Origin: Marinoscillum luteum
GTDB lineage: Bacteria > Bacteroidota > Bacteroidia > Cytophagales > Cyclobacteriaceae
NCBI RefSeq assembly: GCF_044005705.1
Contig: NZ_JBIPKE010000020.1
Location: forward strand, 682,001 to 746,000
DNA: 64,000 bases
Reading direction: 5' to 3'
The position numbers and the translations under genes were made by a program. Positions 26,835-36,164 of the stretch are shown piece by piece (the first letter of the stretch is position 1; the number at the start of each line of letters is the position of its first letter). Below the pieces are notes generated by a model. The model did no database searches. It was not told the DNA's origin and saw only the letters and a list, made by a program, of their open reading frames with translations.

Positions 26835-28841
26835 TTATTTTGATTTATAAACACCCAATTCGGCAATGGACGTAAAGCCCGATACATTTTTGGTGTACTT
26901 GTTCCAATGATCCTGAATCATGGCATCACCAATGATCCGGACTGATTTAGTTTTTACTGGTTTGAAGGTGATGACATATTCCGCGAAATGGGGCTGGAAG
27001 AAGACAATATCCGTATCCGGTAAACCCGGCTGAATGCTCGTCCGCTCTGCGCTTACCCACTTTCCCTCTTCATTCTTGTATTGGACATTCAGGGAGGTAA
27101 ACCACCCACCAAACTCTTCCATTCCGCCAGTATTAAATACCAGCATATCTATCTCTTGATCTTCTTCCCACTCATATCCATAATAATCCACTTTGGGGAT
27201 TTTTGCTTTGGCAGCCAAACTATAGAAAACTGATCCTGCACCATTCAATTTCCCATCGCGAATAATTTCCGGAGTATCAGAATACATTGAATTACCGAAT
27301 GTTGTCCAACACGAGTCAAGGACGTCTCTATTCAATGTGTTCACATTTGCCAGTACCGATTTAGCTGAGTTCGCCAGGTTTTCATTGCGGACCAGGAGTT
27401 CAAAATCCTTCTTTAAATATTTCTTTCCATTATCCAATTGGATGGTGATCTTATATTTCCCGGGTATCTCAGGCACTCCTGTGAGTCGCCCTTTTTCGAA
27501 AGATGTACCCTTGGGCAAATCACCCTGGACCAATGTCCAGTTGTAATTTTTATTTGCCTCACTATAGAAGGTGAAGTCCACTGCTTTATTGACCTCTAAA
27601 ACTGCAGCAGGGCCTATATAGAACTCAAGTGGCACATCAAAAGTGGCTTTGGTGTTAATAATCACTTTCTCCTGCCCTGCTTCTCCTGTCACCTTTCCAC
27701 CTTTACCTTTCACCAGGTTTAAGGTCATAGCCAACATCCTGTCTATTTGATCTTCAATACTTGCATCTGGCAATTCATGACGCGTTATATTAATATAGGT
27801 GTCATTAAAAGGCTTTACCCAACCCTCTATTGGTAGGTACAGGTTTTCAGGAAGCGCATCAAAACCGTATACTATTCCTAAAAGACCGGCAACAGTTGCG
27901 GCCTGATTGTCCGCATCAAAACCCATGGCGCAAGAAAGGTCAAGGGTTCGTTGAAAATCACCCTCTCCGTACAACATTGCTAATATTCCACATGCTCCAT
28001 TGAGGTTTGCATTCCAAATGGTTTTGGTGAGGTCAGGTTCGTTCACATAATACTTTTCTGCCATCTCCTTCCAGGCATCTTGCCACTTGTTAGGGTACTT
28101 TTTGTGCAATGCAATCATATCACGAATGGTTTGTGCATAGCGACCATCAGCAGGGAGCTCTTTTAACCCTATGTCTATCAGCTTGCGAATATCCTTTTCG
28201 AAAAAAGCCGCTGCGTACATTGCTCCGTAGTGAACTGTTGGCTCGGCACCCCAGTCATCACTAGTGATACGAGCAGCCCAATCAGATTTCTGCGCAGCAT
28301 ACTGCACCATCCCCGGAGCGGTATATGCCCATATTTCATTGATTAGCTGAGGGTCAATTTGAAACCAGTGCGGATTGATATTCTTGTCCCCTGTGAATGG
28401 TGGGGTGTAACCGAAATGCATTAGACCTAAGGCAGCACGATTGGCGAGCCAAACTCTGTCGCGAATATGGTACATCCAGGCTTCACGCATTTGCTCATAC
28501 GTAGGTTCATACCCATACTTTTCCATATTGAGCAGATACATGTACTCTACATCGGTATCATCATCTGAAAAGGCTCCTTTGTATTTTCTAAGCTTGTCCA
28601 GATTTTTGGTGTACCCATATGGCCATTTACTTTCGTCACCGGGTGCGCTCACATACTTATTTTCATGTGGAAGACCATAGATATTACCAATCATCTGACC
28701 TACCCAAGCTCCTGCTATCTTATCCCTCAGCTCTTTCACTGAAATACTTTTGGAGCCGCTTTGAGCTTCCGAAGTTTTCGCTGAAAATAGCAATGAGGTT
28801 GAAATCGCGATTACTAATATTAAATTTCTATTCATCATCAA
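26835..28841 (-). CDS. Exported ADP-ribosylglycohydrolase-family protein with Ig-like and C-terminal binding domains (copy 3)
   Basis: A 668-residue secreted protein (signal peptide to about AQ27). The hydrolase domain (about 33-385) has KIAGAWVGQMIG, FSDDDTDVEYM (D93-D95) and CAMGFDADNQAAT (about 304-316). It is more divergent than copies 1 and 2: the first metal motif is nearer the canonical one, but the second has Asn312 where ARH enzymes carry Thr. It is followed by a putative Ig-like domain (about 410-490; TSFEKGRLTGVPEIPGKYKI) and a C-terminal discoidin-like or beta-sandwich region (about 510-668). The gene follows SusD with a 4-bp overlap. It may act on a different riboside from copies 1 and 2. 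Confidence 0.82.
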   Translation of the reverse strand: MMMNRNLILVIAISTSLLFSAKTSEAQSGSKSISVKELRDKIAGAWVGQMIGNIYGLPHENKYVSAPGDESKWPYGYTKNLDKLRKYKGAFSDDDTDVEYMYLLNMEKYGYEPTYEQMREAWMYHIRDRVWLANRAALGLMHFGYTPPFTGDKNINPHWFQIDPQLINEIWAYTAPGMVQYAAQKSDWAARITSDDWGAEPTVHYGAMYAAAFFEKDIRKLIDIGLKELPADGRYAQTIRDMIALHKKYPNKWQDAWKEMAEKYYVNEPDLTKTIWNANLNGACGILAMLYGEGDFQRTLDLSCAMGFDADNQAATVAGLLGIVYGFDALPENLYLPIEGWVKPFNDTYINITRHELPDASIEDQIDRMLAMTLNLVKGKGGKVTGEAGQEKVIINTKATFDVPLEFYIGPAAVLEVNKAVDFTFYSEANKNYNWTLVQGDLPKGTSFEKGRLTGVPEIPGKYKITIQLDNGKKYLKKDFELLVRNENLANSAKSVLANVNTLNRDVLDSCWTTFGNSMYSDTPEIIRDGKLNGAGSVFYSLAAKAKIPKVDYYGYEWEEDQEIDMLVFNTGGMEEFGGWFTSLNVQYKNEEGKWVSAERTSIQPGLPDTDIVFFQPHFAEYVITFKPVKTKSVRIIGDAMIQDHWNKYTKNVSGFTSIAELGVYKSK

Positions 28842-30361
28842 TCGGGGTTTTGAGTAAGATTTGGATTAGTGTTGATGGCACTTTGAGGAATAGGAAAAAG
28901 CTTTTTAGCCGTACCTGAAGCGGGTTTTTCCCACCAGGAATTTCCCCATACTCCAAATCGAATTTGATCTTGTCGTCTGTGACCTTCCCAGGCAAATTCC
29001 CTCCCTAGTTCGTCCAATAATTCAGAATCTGTGAGATCGCCTACGGTATAAGGAGTGAGTCCAGCGCGTGTTCTAATCAACTGAAGATCCGGATCATCAA
29101 TGAATTCACCAGCTCTCCCCAGACGGTGTAGCGCTTCCAGTTTTGTATAAAGCACATCCGCGTATCTGAAGAGCACGAAATCATTTTCCATATCCACCAC
29201 GTCATAGCTGAGCTCTTCCTGATATTCATACTTTGCACATCGCGCACCTTCCCACTCACCTCTCGAATTGTAATCTTGAATGGTAGGACTGTATATGAAG
29301 GGCTCTCCTCCGATTACAATCGGATCACCTTTGATGTCATTTTGCTGTCCAAACAGGAAAGAATTTCTACGAATATCATTCTCAGAATACTTCGTGAAAA
29401 AATCTGGCTGCAAGACGAATCCATCCCATGGCACGCCTGCCAAGTTAAACGTAGCAGTACTTGCAGAATTCAACGTCAGATTCTGCCAATAGAAATGCTC
29501 ATCTGTAAGCTGTGGGTGGTATGGGATAACGAATATATTCTCCCGCGAACCCTCATTGTGCACTTCGAAATTGGTAAAGTAATTGGGTTCAATTTGATAT
29601 GCCCCCAATGCTATCACCTGGTCGCAGGCCAATACGGCTTCCGCAAATTTATTTTGGCCGATCCATTCCTGAGCGTTCAAATACATTTTAGCTAAAAAGG
29701 TATAGGCCATTCCTTTGGTAACCCTACCATAATACTCTGCCGTAGGCACATCTTGCACTGCATCTACATTGTCCAATATCTCCTGAACTATAAAATCAAA
29801 TACAAACGCTCTGTCCTTTTGCTGTGGCGGATCTTTCTCACTGAAATCAATAGAGAATGGGATATTACCCCAATAATCCATGGCCCAGTAGTAATAGAAA
29901 GCGCGCAGAATTTTTATCTCGGCAAGCACTCGCTCCTTATTCTCAAATTCTATTGGATCAATTACCAAGAGAGTTTCGTTGCACGCTGTGATGCCTTCGA
30001 AAACCATATCCCATGATTTGGTCAATATTTTGTTTCCCGCTGTAGCACTGTTGAGTGTATGCTTTTGTATCTCCTCCCATCTACCCTGATCATACCACTC
30101 CCCATTATGCTTTTGTGGAATGACCATTTCATCAGAGGCATTCTGCCCGAGTGACCAGAGTCGCTGCTCCTCTGGATAGGGTTGAAGCTTTACGTATGCG
30201 CGTCCTGCATAAGCAATAACATCCTTTTCAGAATTGAAGAAATCATCAACCGGTATTTCGGAATAAACGGATTCTGATAAGTCGAAACAAGAAACTGTAA
30301 GGAGACTTAACAAGATGAATGATGTTATAGTAAGTGTATACTTTTTCATAATTCGATTCAT
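28838..30361 (-). CDS. SusD/RagB-family lipoprotein (ribose-type locus)
   Basis: A 507-residue SusD-like outer-membrane lipoprotein. The lipobox (LSLLTVSCFDL) and SusD landmarks are present: RAYVKLQPYPEEQRLWSL, LRAFYYYWAMDYWGNIPF, FVLFRYADVLYTKLEALHRLG, RTRAGLTPYTVG and the C-terminal EFAWEGHRRQDQIRFG. It begins 6 bp after the SusC stop and overlaps the following hydrolase gene by 4 bp. With SusC it should capture the substrate of this locus at the cell surface. By context it binds ribose-containing molecules; no binding residues for this can be named. Confidence 0.94.
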   Translation of the reverse strand: MNRIMKKYTLTITSFILLSLLTVSCFDLSESVYSEIPVDDFFNSEKDVIAYAGRAYVKLQPYPEEQRLWSLGQNASDEMVIPQKHNGEWYDQGRWEEIQKHTLNSATAGNKILTKSWDMVFEGITACNETLLVIDPIEFENKERVLAEIKILRAFYYYWAMDYWGNIPFSIDFSEKDPPQQKDRAFVFDFIVQEILDNVDAVQDVPTAEYYGRVTKGMAYTFLAKMYLNAQEWIGQNKFAEAVLACDQVIALGAYQIEPNYFTNFEVHNEGSRENIFVIPYHPQLTDEHFYWQNLTLNSASTATFNLAGVPWDGFVLQPDFFTKYSENDIRRNSFLFGQQNDIKGDPIVIGGEPFIYSPTIQDYNSRGEWEGARCAKYEYQEELSYDVVDMENDFVLFRYADVLYTKLEALHRLGRAGEFIDDPDLQLIRTRAGLTPYTVGDLTDSELLDELGREFAWEGHRRQDQIRFGVWGNSWWEKPASGTAKKLFPIPQSAINTNPNLTQNPD

Positions 30362-30367
30362 TAGAAA

Positions 30368-33316
30368 TTAAAAGGTCGCGTTTACTCCCAGAGTAAGAGC
30401 GGTCGTTCTTGGATAGTAGGATAATCGGTCAATGCCGGGCTCTAAGCCCCCAAGATTAACTTCAGGATCGATCCCCTTATAACCCGAAATCCAAAAAACA
30501 TTTTGTGCCGACCCTGATACACTTAACCTGGATATGTATTTTGAATTCAAGTCAAAACCGTATTGAAGCGTTACGTTGTCCAGTTTTAAGAAGGAAGCAT
30601 CTTCAATATACTTTGATGAATAGGTGACGTTTCTAATAAATTCCGGGTTCTCCAATTGTGTATGTACAATATTGCGTAATCCAATGGCGGTCCAGGATTC
30701 ATAATATAACCTGTTAGAATTCAACACTTTGCCTCCGATCCCCCCGCGAAACGCAAGATTTAGATTCCAGTTTTTGTAGGTCAAAGCATTACTCCAGCCA
30801 AGCACTGCAATGGGGTTAGCACTGCCGATCTTCTCCCACTTACTCTTATCTACCTCTCCAACGGGGTTTTGATTTTTAAATATGTCGTTACCATGCTCAT
30901 CAACACCTAACCAAACGGGTCCATAAAAAGTACCGAGTTCTTCCCCTTCTTTGATTCGTTGTGACCACACGCCTATGGTACCTCCCAGAAAAGCTGTTTC
31001 GTAGGTTGATTGCGTAAACTCGCTATTTGAAATTTTGTCCAGGAAATTCTTGTTGTGACTGGCGGTGAAAGTAGAACTCCAAGCAAAGTTGCCCCTTTTC
31101 ATAAGCATAGCGTTCAACGTAAGTTCTACCCCCCGATTACTAATGGTTCCAACATTGGTAAATAAGTATGGGTACAAATAAGGTGGGACTGGCACCTGAA
31201 ATTCCCAAAGCAAGTCGCTGGTTTTTCTTAGGTAATATTCAACACTGCCGCTGAGCCGCCGCTCAAACACTGAAAAGTCAACACCAACATTTAACTCTTG
31301 CTTCTTCTCCCATTTCAGGTCAGGGTTTGGATTCTGCCCTGGACCGTAAGAATTGATCCACTCCTGATTATAAAACAAACTACCCACGCGCTCCAACAAA
31401 ATCAATGATCTGTAAGGACTGAAATCCTGATTACCTGTAACCCCATAACCCAACCTAAGTTTCAAATCATTTATCCAGCTAATGTTTTTGAAAAGTGATT
31501 CTTCACTCAGTCTCCAGCCTAAGCTCACAGCCGGAAACAACCCCCATTTGTTGTTATCTCCGAATTTAGATGAGCCCTCCCTTCTCAAGGAGATCGACGC
31601 AAGGTACTTTTCATCATAATTGTACATGAGTCTTCCAAAGAGAGCTATAAGCCTACTTGATTCCTGGTAAGAACCCATTTCGGACTTTCCCTCTCTAAAG
31701 AATGAGCCTGCAGAAATATTATTGTGAAGAAACACATCCGTATCGAAATTGTAATTTCCCACATAAGAGCTATTCATTTCGAACTCTTGAAAGGTATATC
31801 CGGCAACTACCTGAAAATCATGATCGTTTACTTCCTTTTGGTAATTGAACATGCTTTCGTATAGCGTATTACTATTGCGGCCATTTGATATTTCTGCTTC
31901 CCCATTTATACCGAGAATAGTAGGATAATATTTCGTCTTATAGGAATTCTCTTCCCATTCCGATTTTTGTGTTGAGATGAAGTTGCTCCAGGAAAGATCA
32001 CCTGTGATCTCTAGTGTTGCTCTAAGGTTTAGGACTATGTCATTCGTTTGTCCCTCTCGCGTTCTCTCATTCAGCATGGCAACAGGATTGTAATAACCCA
32101 GGCCTTGTTTGAATGAATAGCCTCCTGTAGCCGGATCAGAATCATCATAGACAGGCTGTGTAGGATTCTGGATGAATGCCTGACTGAATAGGTCGTAGTT
32201 GGCTGGGCTATATTTCCTTAAGTTGTTAGTGAAATTGAAATCCAACAGTAACCTATCATCAAATACTTTTTGTTTAATGTTAGTCTTAAGAAGAATCCTC
32301 TCTGAAAGATTATCTCGCAACAATCCCTGATCAGTACTATGCGTTAGGGACGTACGATGAGAAAAACTTTCACTTCCTCCAGAGAGCGAAATATTGTGCT
32401 GGTAGCTGACCGGAAGATCGTTGGTGATTTCATCAAACCAATCTGTTTCGCTACCAAAAAGACTACCTGTTTTAGAAGGCTGATAAGTTTCTATGGCATG
32501 TTTAAATTCTTTGGCAGATAAGTTTCTGACACCTCTTGGTGCCACTTGCACCGAAACCTGACCTGAGTATTCCAGTACTTGCTGTCCCTTTTTTGCCGCT
32601 TTGGTAGTGATGATGATAACACCATTTGTACCTCTTGTGCCGTAGATGGCTGCTGCCGAACCATCTTTAAGTACATCAAATGATTCAACGTCCTGAAAAT
32701 TAATGTTCTTCAAATCAGCTCCAATGACTCCATCAATAATAATCAATGGTCCCTGGCCTGATGTAAGTGTACTCACTCCACGCAAAAGGATTTGGTAGCC
32801 AGACATTGGGTCTGCACCATTCGGTTTGGTGATGGTCAAGCCTGCTACCTTCCCCTGAATTAAGCCCATTGGATCATTGAATCCTCCTCTATTAAAATCT
32901 TCAGACTTCACAGTGGTGACCGCTCCGGTAATTTCCTTTTTAGTCGTTGTACCGTATCCTATTACCACAATTTCATCTAAGGCCTGAGTTGACACGCTCA
33001 TTTGGATATCAATCACACTTCTATTATTCACTGAAACTTCGACAGTCTCAAAGCCAATCGATGAAAAAACTAAAATCCCTTCTGATGGCCCGGATAAGGC
33101 ATAGCCGCCATCTATATCAGTAATTGTGCCCGTCTGTGTGCCTTTGACATACACGCTGACACCCGGGATTGAATTTTTTGTTTCATCCGTAACTTTCCCC
33201 TTAATGATGATTTCACCACTTGATTGGGCCATCACTTTAGTAATCGGGTAGGTCACAAATACTGCAAGAAACAGATAAACAAAAAGTATAGAATGTTGCC
33301 TAGAATGTGATTTCAT
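30368..33316 (-). CDS. SusC/RagA-family TonB-dependent transporter (ribose-type locus)
   Basis: A 982-residue TonB-dependent receptor. It has a signal peptide (to about AQ31), a carboxypeptidase-regulatory-like domain (about 36-112; IIIKGKVTDETKNSIPGVSV), a TonB box (DEIVVIGYGTTTKKEITGAV), a plug with GTRGTNGVIIITTKAAK and a large beta-barrel ending in RTTALTLGVNATF. It imports ligand delivered by its SusD partner. It lies 24 bp downstream of the ribokinase gene, so ribokinase and transporter appear to share one transcript. There is no STN domain. The protein is clearly different from the other two SusC proteins in the window. Confidence 0.95.
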   Translation of the reverse strand: MKSHSRQHSILFVYLFLAVFVTYPITKVMAQSSGEIIIKGKVTDETKNSIPGVSVYVKGTQTGTITDIDGGYALSGPSEGILVFSSIGFETVEVSVNNRSVIDIQMSVSTQALDEIVVIGYGTTTKKEITGAVTTVKSEDFNRGGFNDPMGLIQGKVAGLTITKPNGADPMSGYQILLRGVSTLTSGQGPLIIIDGVIGADLKNINFQDVESFDVLKDGSAAAIYGTRGTNGVIIITTKAAKKGQQVLEYSGQVSVQVAPRGVRNLSAKEFKHAIETYQPSKTGSLFGSETDWFDEITNDLPVSYQHNISLSGGSESFSHRTSLTHSTDQGLLRDNLSERILLKTNIKQKVFDDRLLLDFNFTNNLRKYSPANYDLFSQAFIQNPTQPVYDDSDPATGGYSFKQGLGYYNPVAMLNERTREGQTNDIVLNLRATLEITGDLSWSNFISTQKSEWEENSYKTKYYPTILGINGEAEISNGRNSNTLYESMFNYQKEVNDHDFQVVAGYTFQEFEMNSSYVGNYNFDTDVFLHNNISAGSFFREGKSEMGSYQESSRLIALFGRLMYNYDEKYLASISLRREGSSKFGDNNKWGLFPAVSLGWRLSEESLFKNISWINDLKLRLGYGVTGNQDFSPYRSLILLERVGSLFYNQEWINSYGPGQNPNPDLKWEKKQELNVGVDFSVFERRLSGSVEYYLRKTSDLLWEFQVPVPPYLYPYLFTNVGTISNRGVELTLNAMLMKRGNFAWSSTFTASHNKNFLDKISNSEFTQSTYETAFLGGTIGVWSQRIKEGEELGTFYGPVWLGVDEHGNDIFKNQNPVGEVDKSKWEKIGSANPIAVLGWSNALTYKNWNLNLAFRGGIGGKVLNSNRLYYESWTAIGLRNIVHTQLENPEFIRNVTYSSKYIEDASFLKLDNVTLQYGFDLNSKYISRLSVSGSAQNVFWISGYKGIDPEVNLGGLEPGIDRLSYYPRTTALTLGVNATF

Positions 33317-33340
33317 AGTCCTTCTTTTAGTATTACTACA

Positions 33341-34270
33341 TTATTTAGATAGCCCGTTTTCAATCAATTGTAATTCATTGCGGTACGGAATGGATGACTG
33401 AGCACCCATGCGAGTTACAGTTATTGAGGACGCTTTTGAAGCTGTTCTTACAGCCTCTTGTATGGTTTTACCTTCTGAAAGGCCAACCACAAGTGTACCG
33501 CTAAAACAATCACCAGCAGCAGTAGTGTCGATGGCATCCACTTTGGTGGCCTCCACCAAAGAATACTCATCGTTTTCCTTGATAAAAGCACCCATAGCAC
33601 CCATGGTAATCACCACATTGGGTACACCCTTGTTGCTAATTATATCTGCAGCCTGCTTAGCACTATTAAAGTCAAATACCTTGATTCCAGATAGGATTTC
33701 CGCCTCGGTTTCGTTTGGTGTCACAAGGAAGAGGCATTTGAGTAATTTGTCTGACAGGGTTCTGGCTGGTGCCGGATTTAGGATTACAGGAGTGCCTTTT
33801 TTCCAGGCCAATTCTGCTGCATACTCTACAGTCTCCATGGGAATCTCTAATTGCATTAAGACATAGTCCGCCGCATCTAATTCGTTTTTAGCCTTTTCAA
33901 TATCGTCGGGAACCAAACTGCCATTTGCGCCTGAAGCTACCGCTATGCAATTCTCACCATGAGAATCCACCATAATCAACGCCACCCCAGATGAGTTTTT
34001 AGCGTCGGAAAATATAAAGTCAGTGTTGATTCCCTCAGCGTTATAAAGCTCGATGGATTGCTTTCCAAACACATCGTTTCCAGTTTTAGAAACGAATGTG
34101 ACTTTACCTCCCTGACGAGCTGCTGCCACAGCTTGATTGGCTCCCTTACCCCCTGCATTCATTAGGAAAGTTCCTCCGATGACCGTCTCTCCTGGTATAG
34201 GTAGTCGATCCGATTTTATTACCATGTCTGTATTGCAACTTCCGATAACAAGAATTTTTTTATTGCCCAT
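33341..34270 (-). CDS. rbsK: Ribokinase
   Basis: A 309-residue PfkB-family sugar kinase that phosphorylates D-ribose to ribose 5-phosphate in the cytoplasm. Signatures are visible: N-terminal GSCNTDMVIKSDRLPIPGET, the substrate-binding NAGGKGANQAVAAARQGG (about 38-55) and the anion hole with catalytic base DTTAAGDCFSG (D254). The pattern GGKGANQA is typical of ribokinase and unlike fructokinase. It is the first gene of the operon that contains SusC/SusD, three ADP-ribosylglycohydrolase-like proteins and a GRP permease, which is the strongest pointer to ribose as the end product of this locus. Confidence 0.93.
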   Translation of the reverse strand: MGNKKILVIGSCNTDMVIKSDRLPIPGETVIGGTFLMNAGGKGANQAVAAARQGGKVTFVSKTGNDVFGKQSIELYNAEGINTDFIFSDAKNSSGVALIMVDSHGENCIAVASGANGSLVPDDIEKAKNELDAADYVLMQLEIPMETVEYAAELAWKKGTPVILNPAPARTLSDKLLKCLFLVTPNETEAEILSGIKVFDFNSAKQAADIISNKGVPNVVITMGAMGAFIKENDEYSLVEATKVDAIDTTAAGDCFSGTLVVGLSEGKTIQEAVRTASKASSITVTRMGAQSSIPYRNELQLIENGLSK

Positions 34271-34595
34271 GTTTGTTGTTTGTATCTATCTTATTGAAGT
34301 GAAGGTAATATTATAAACGATTGAAAATTGTCAATAAATGCCCTAAAATCATATTTACAATTACACTATTCCTATTATAATCACCTGACATTTAATTATT
34401 TGTAATTTCCCTAAAAATGCCATTCTGCATTTACAAAGAGGTTTTAGCAGCATTCATTGACTGTTCTGAATTTAAAGGAGTGTATTGGACAAGATGATTA
34501 GAACTACTGGAATTACTTAATTACACTCTGAAATTTTCTGCACTAACACCAAACCTTCTTGAAATAGAAGGTGAGGAAGAAGAGCAAACGAACGC
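34271..34595. other. 325-bp interval: citF terminator and ribokinase-operon promoter region
   Basis: An A/T-rich interval between citF and rbsK. It holds a weak hairpin just after the citF stop (34553-34572) and, nearer rbsK, an inverted repeat TTGA-AAATTG-TCAA at 34321-34334, plus minus-strand TTGACA and TATAAT-like boxes that are only 13 bp apart and therefore not convincing as a standard promoter. The regulator of the ribose-type operon is not encoded nearby. No other gene was seen. Confidence 0.5.
34553..34572 (-). terminator. Hairpin after citF
   Basis: A 7-bp stem ACCTTCT / AGAAGGT with a 6-base loop, about 25 bp after the citF stop. The downstream minus-strand sequence is only moderately T-rich (TTGGTGTTAG), so it is a weak terminator candidate. 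Confidence 0.4.
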
Positions 34596-36158
34596 TTAGT
34601 TCCGCAGTTTTCTGATGGAGTCTAAGATGGTACCATCCACCCACTTTACCACAGCGACAATTTCATCGTCAAAAACCTGCTTTTGAGGAACACCACAAAT
34701 TCTTTCGGCTTCCTCCTTGAGCTCATGAATGGTTCTAATTGGCAAACCCGAATCCTTAACTTTATCCAACAGGTCGGTGCGCAATGGATTAATCGCAATA
34801 CCTCGCTCGGTTACTATCACATCTATTAATTCACCCGGACCACAAATGGTGGTGACCTCCTCACGAACCACAGGAATCCGATCCCGGAAAAGTGGAATTG
34901 GGAGTATGGTACACTTCGCAAATAAACAATTCTGCCACCCACCAATACCATGCAATAAAGCGCCATCAGAGTGTGTCACCACATTTGCATTGAAGTTCAC
35001 ATCCACTTCTGTTGCACCTAATATCACCACATCCAGTAATTGAGCGAAATTACCCTTACCATGATAATTGTAACTGGTGAAAGGACTGGTGTTGACATGG
35101 TTCGGATTGTTTCGCATTGACTTCACACCTTCCAAGTCGAAAGTCTGCCCATCGAGGATATATTCAACTATACCATCTTCCAACATTTCAACCAGAAACT
35201 TATTGCTTCCACCACGTGCAAAACGTGCCTTCATTCCCTTTGCTTTTAACATTTCAGCAAAATAAATTCCAATCGAAAGTGCTGTCCCTCCAGCTCCTGC
35301 CTGAAAAGAAAAGCCATCACGAATAATCCCAACCTGATCACAGAACTTTGAAGTCAATTCGGCTAAAAACAATCGATCCGGACTTTTGGTAATTGCCGTG
35401 GTGCCCGAAACAATCTTTTCTGGAATTCCTACCTGTTCAAGCTGAACAACATGATCCACATAGTTCCCTTGAATATGCCAGGGCACACATGGAAACGGAA
35501 CCAGGTTATCGGTTACTACAATCACTTTGTTTGCATATTGTGAGTCTGCCAGAGCAAAGCCCAACAGCCCACAAGCAGCAGGGCCATCCACACCGTTGGC
35601 ATTGCCAAATGAGTCTGCTGATGGAGCAGCAATCACTGCAATATCGATTTCAACTTCACCATCCTGAACCGCCTGATATCTCCCGCCGTGAGATCGCAAC
35701 ACCCCCACACCTTTCATTTTACCAGCCGTAGTAAACCTGCCAAGTTGCCCATTCATACTACCCTCTATGTGATGAATAGTGCCATCTTCCAAATGCTTTA
35801 TCAAAGGCGCATGACAATCGAACGAAGCGGATGGAAACCATACCAAATCCTTAACTCCCAATGCTGCGGCAATATCAAAAATCTGAATGGCGATAAGATC
35901 CCCATTTCTAAAATGATGGTGTGTCGAAATAGTCATCCCATCTTTCAACCCCGCATCGACTAATGCTTGCTTTAATGTAGGCACAAGCTTGTTTCCATCA
36001 GCAGGAAAGTCCGCACAAGATGAAATTAGTGGCCCGAATTTTCTGCCATTGGGGCGATGTTTCCCAATTCCTTTATATGGTATTTCTGATTTGCCATTAA
36101 CCAACGTAGGCACCGATCTACCTATCGCATTCACCACCATTGCATCCTTACCTTTCAT
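34596..36158 (-). CDS. citF: Citrate lyase alpha subunit (citrate CoA-transferase)
   Basis: A 520-residue protein, the usual CitF length. In citrate lyase the alpha subunit exchanges the acetyl group on the acyl carrier subunit for citrate, giving citryl-ACP. Family-typical stretches are present: the N-terminal FGPLISSCADFPADGNKLV, GLKDGMTISTHHHFRNGD, the central AAPSADSFGNANGVDGPAAC, FQAGAGGTALSIG and VNFNANVVTHSDGALLHGIG. It starts 6 bp after the CitD-CitE fusion gene. Together with a DASS transporter this forms a citrate (or related tricarboxylate) uptake and cleavage module. No CitC ligase or CitX/CitG prosthetic-group genes are in the window. Confidence 0.92.
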   Translation of the reverse strand: MKGKDAMVVNAIGRSVPTLVNGKSEIPYKGIGKHRPNGRKFGPLISSCADFPADGNKLVPTLKQALVDAGLKDGMTISTHHHFRNGDLIAIQIFDIAAALGVKDLVWFPSASFDCHAPLIKHLEDGTIHHIEGSMNGQLGRFTTAGKMKGVGVLRSHGGRYQAVQDGEVEIDIAVIAAPSADSFGNANGVDGPAACGLLGFALADSQYANKVIVVTDNLVPFPCVPWHIQGNYVDHVVQLEQVGIPEKIVSGTTAITKSPDRLFLAELTSKFCDQVGIIRDGFSFQAGAGGTALSIGIYFAEMLKAKGMKARFARGGSNKFLVEMLEDGIVEYILDGQTFDLEGVKSMRNNPNHVNTSPFTSYNYHGKGNFAQLLDVVILGATEVDVNFNANVVTHSDGALLHGIGGWQNCLFAKCTILPIPLFRDRIPVVREEVTTICGPGELIDVIVTERGIAINPLRTDLLDKVKDSGLPIRTIHELKEEAERICGVPQKQVFDDEIVAVVKWVDGTILDSIRKLRN

Positions 36159-36164
36159 AATTTG

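Noticed and set aside
34271..34400. TTGACA and TATAAT boxes upstream of rbsK as a sigma-70 promoter
   Set aside because: The spacer is only 13 bp, and Bacteroidota use a different promoter pattern, so it was not listed as a promoter.
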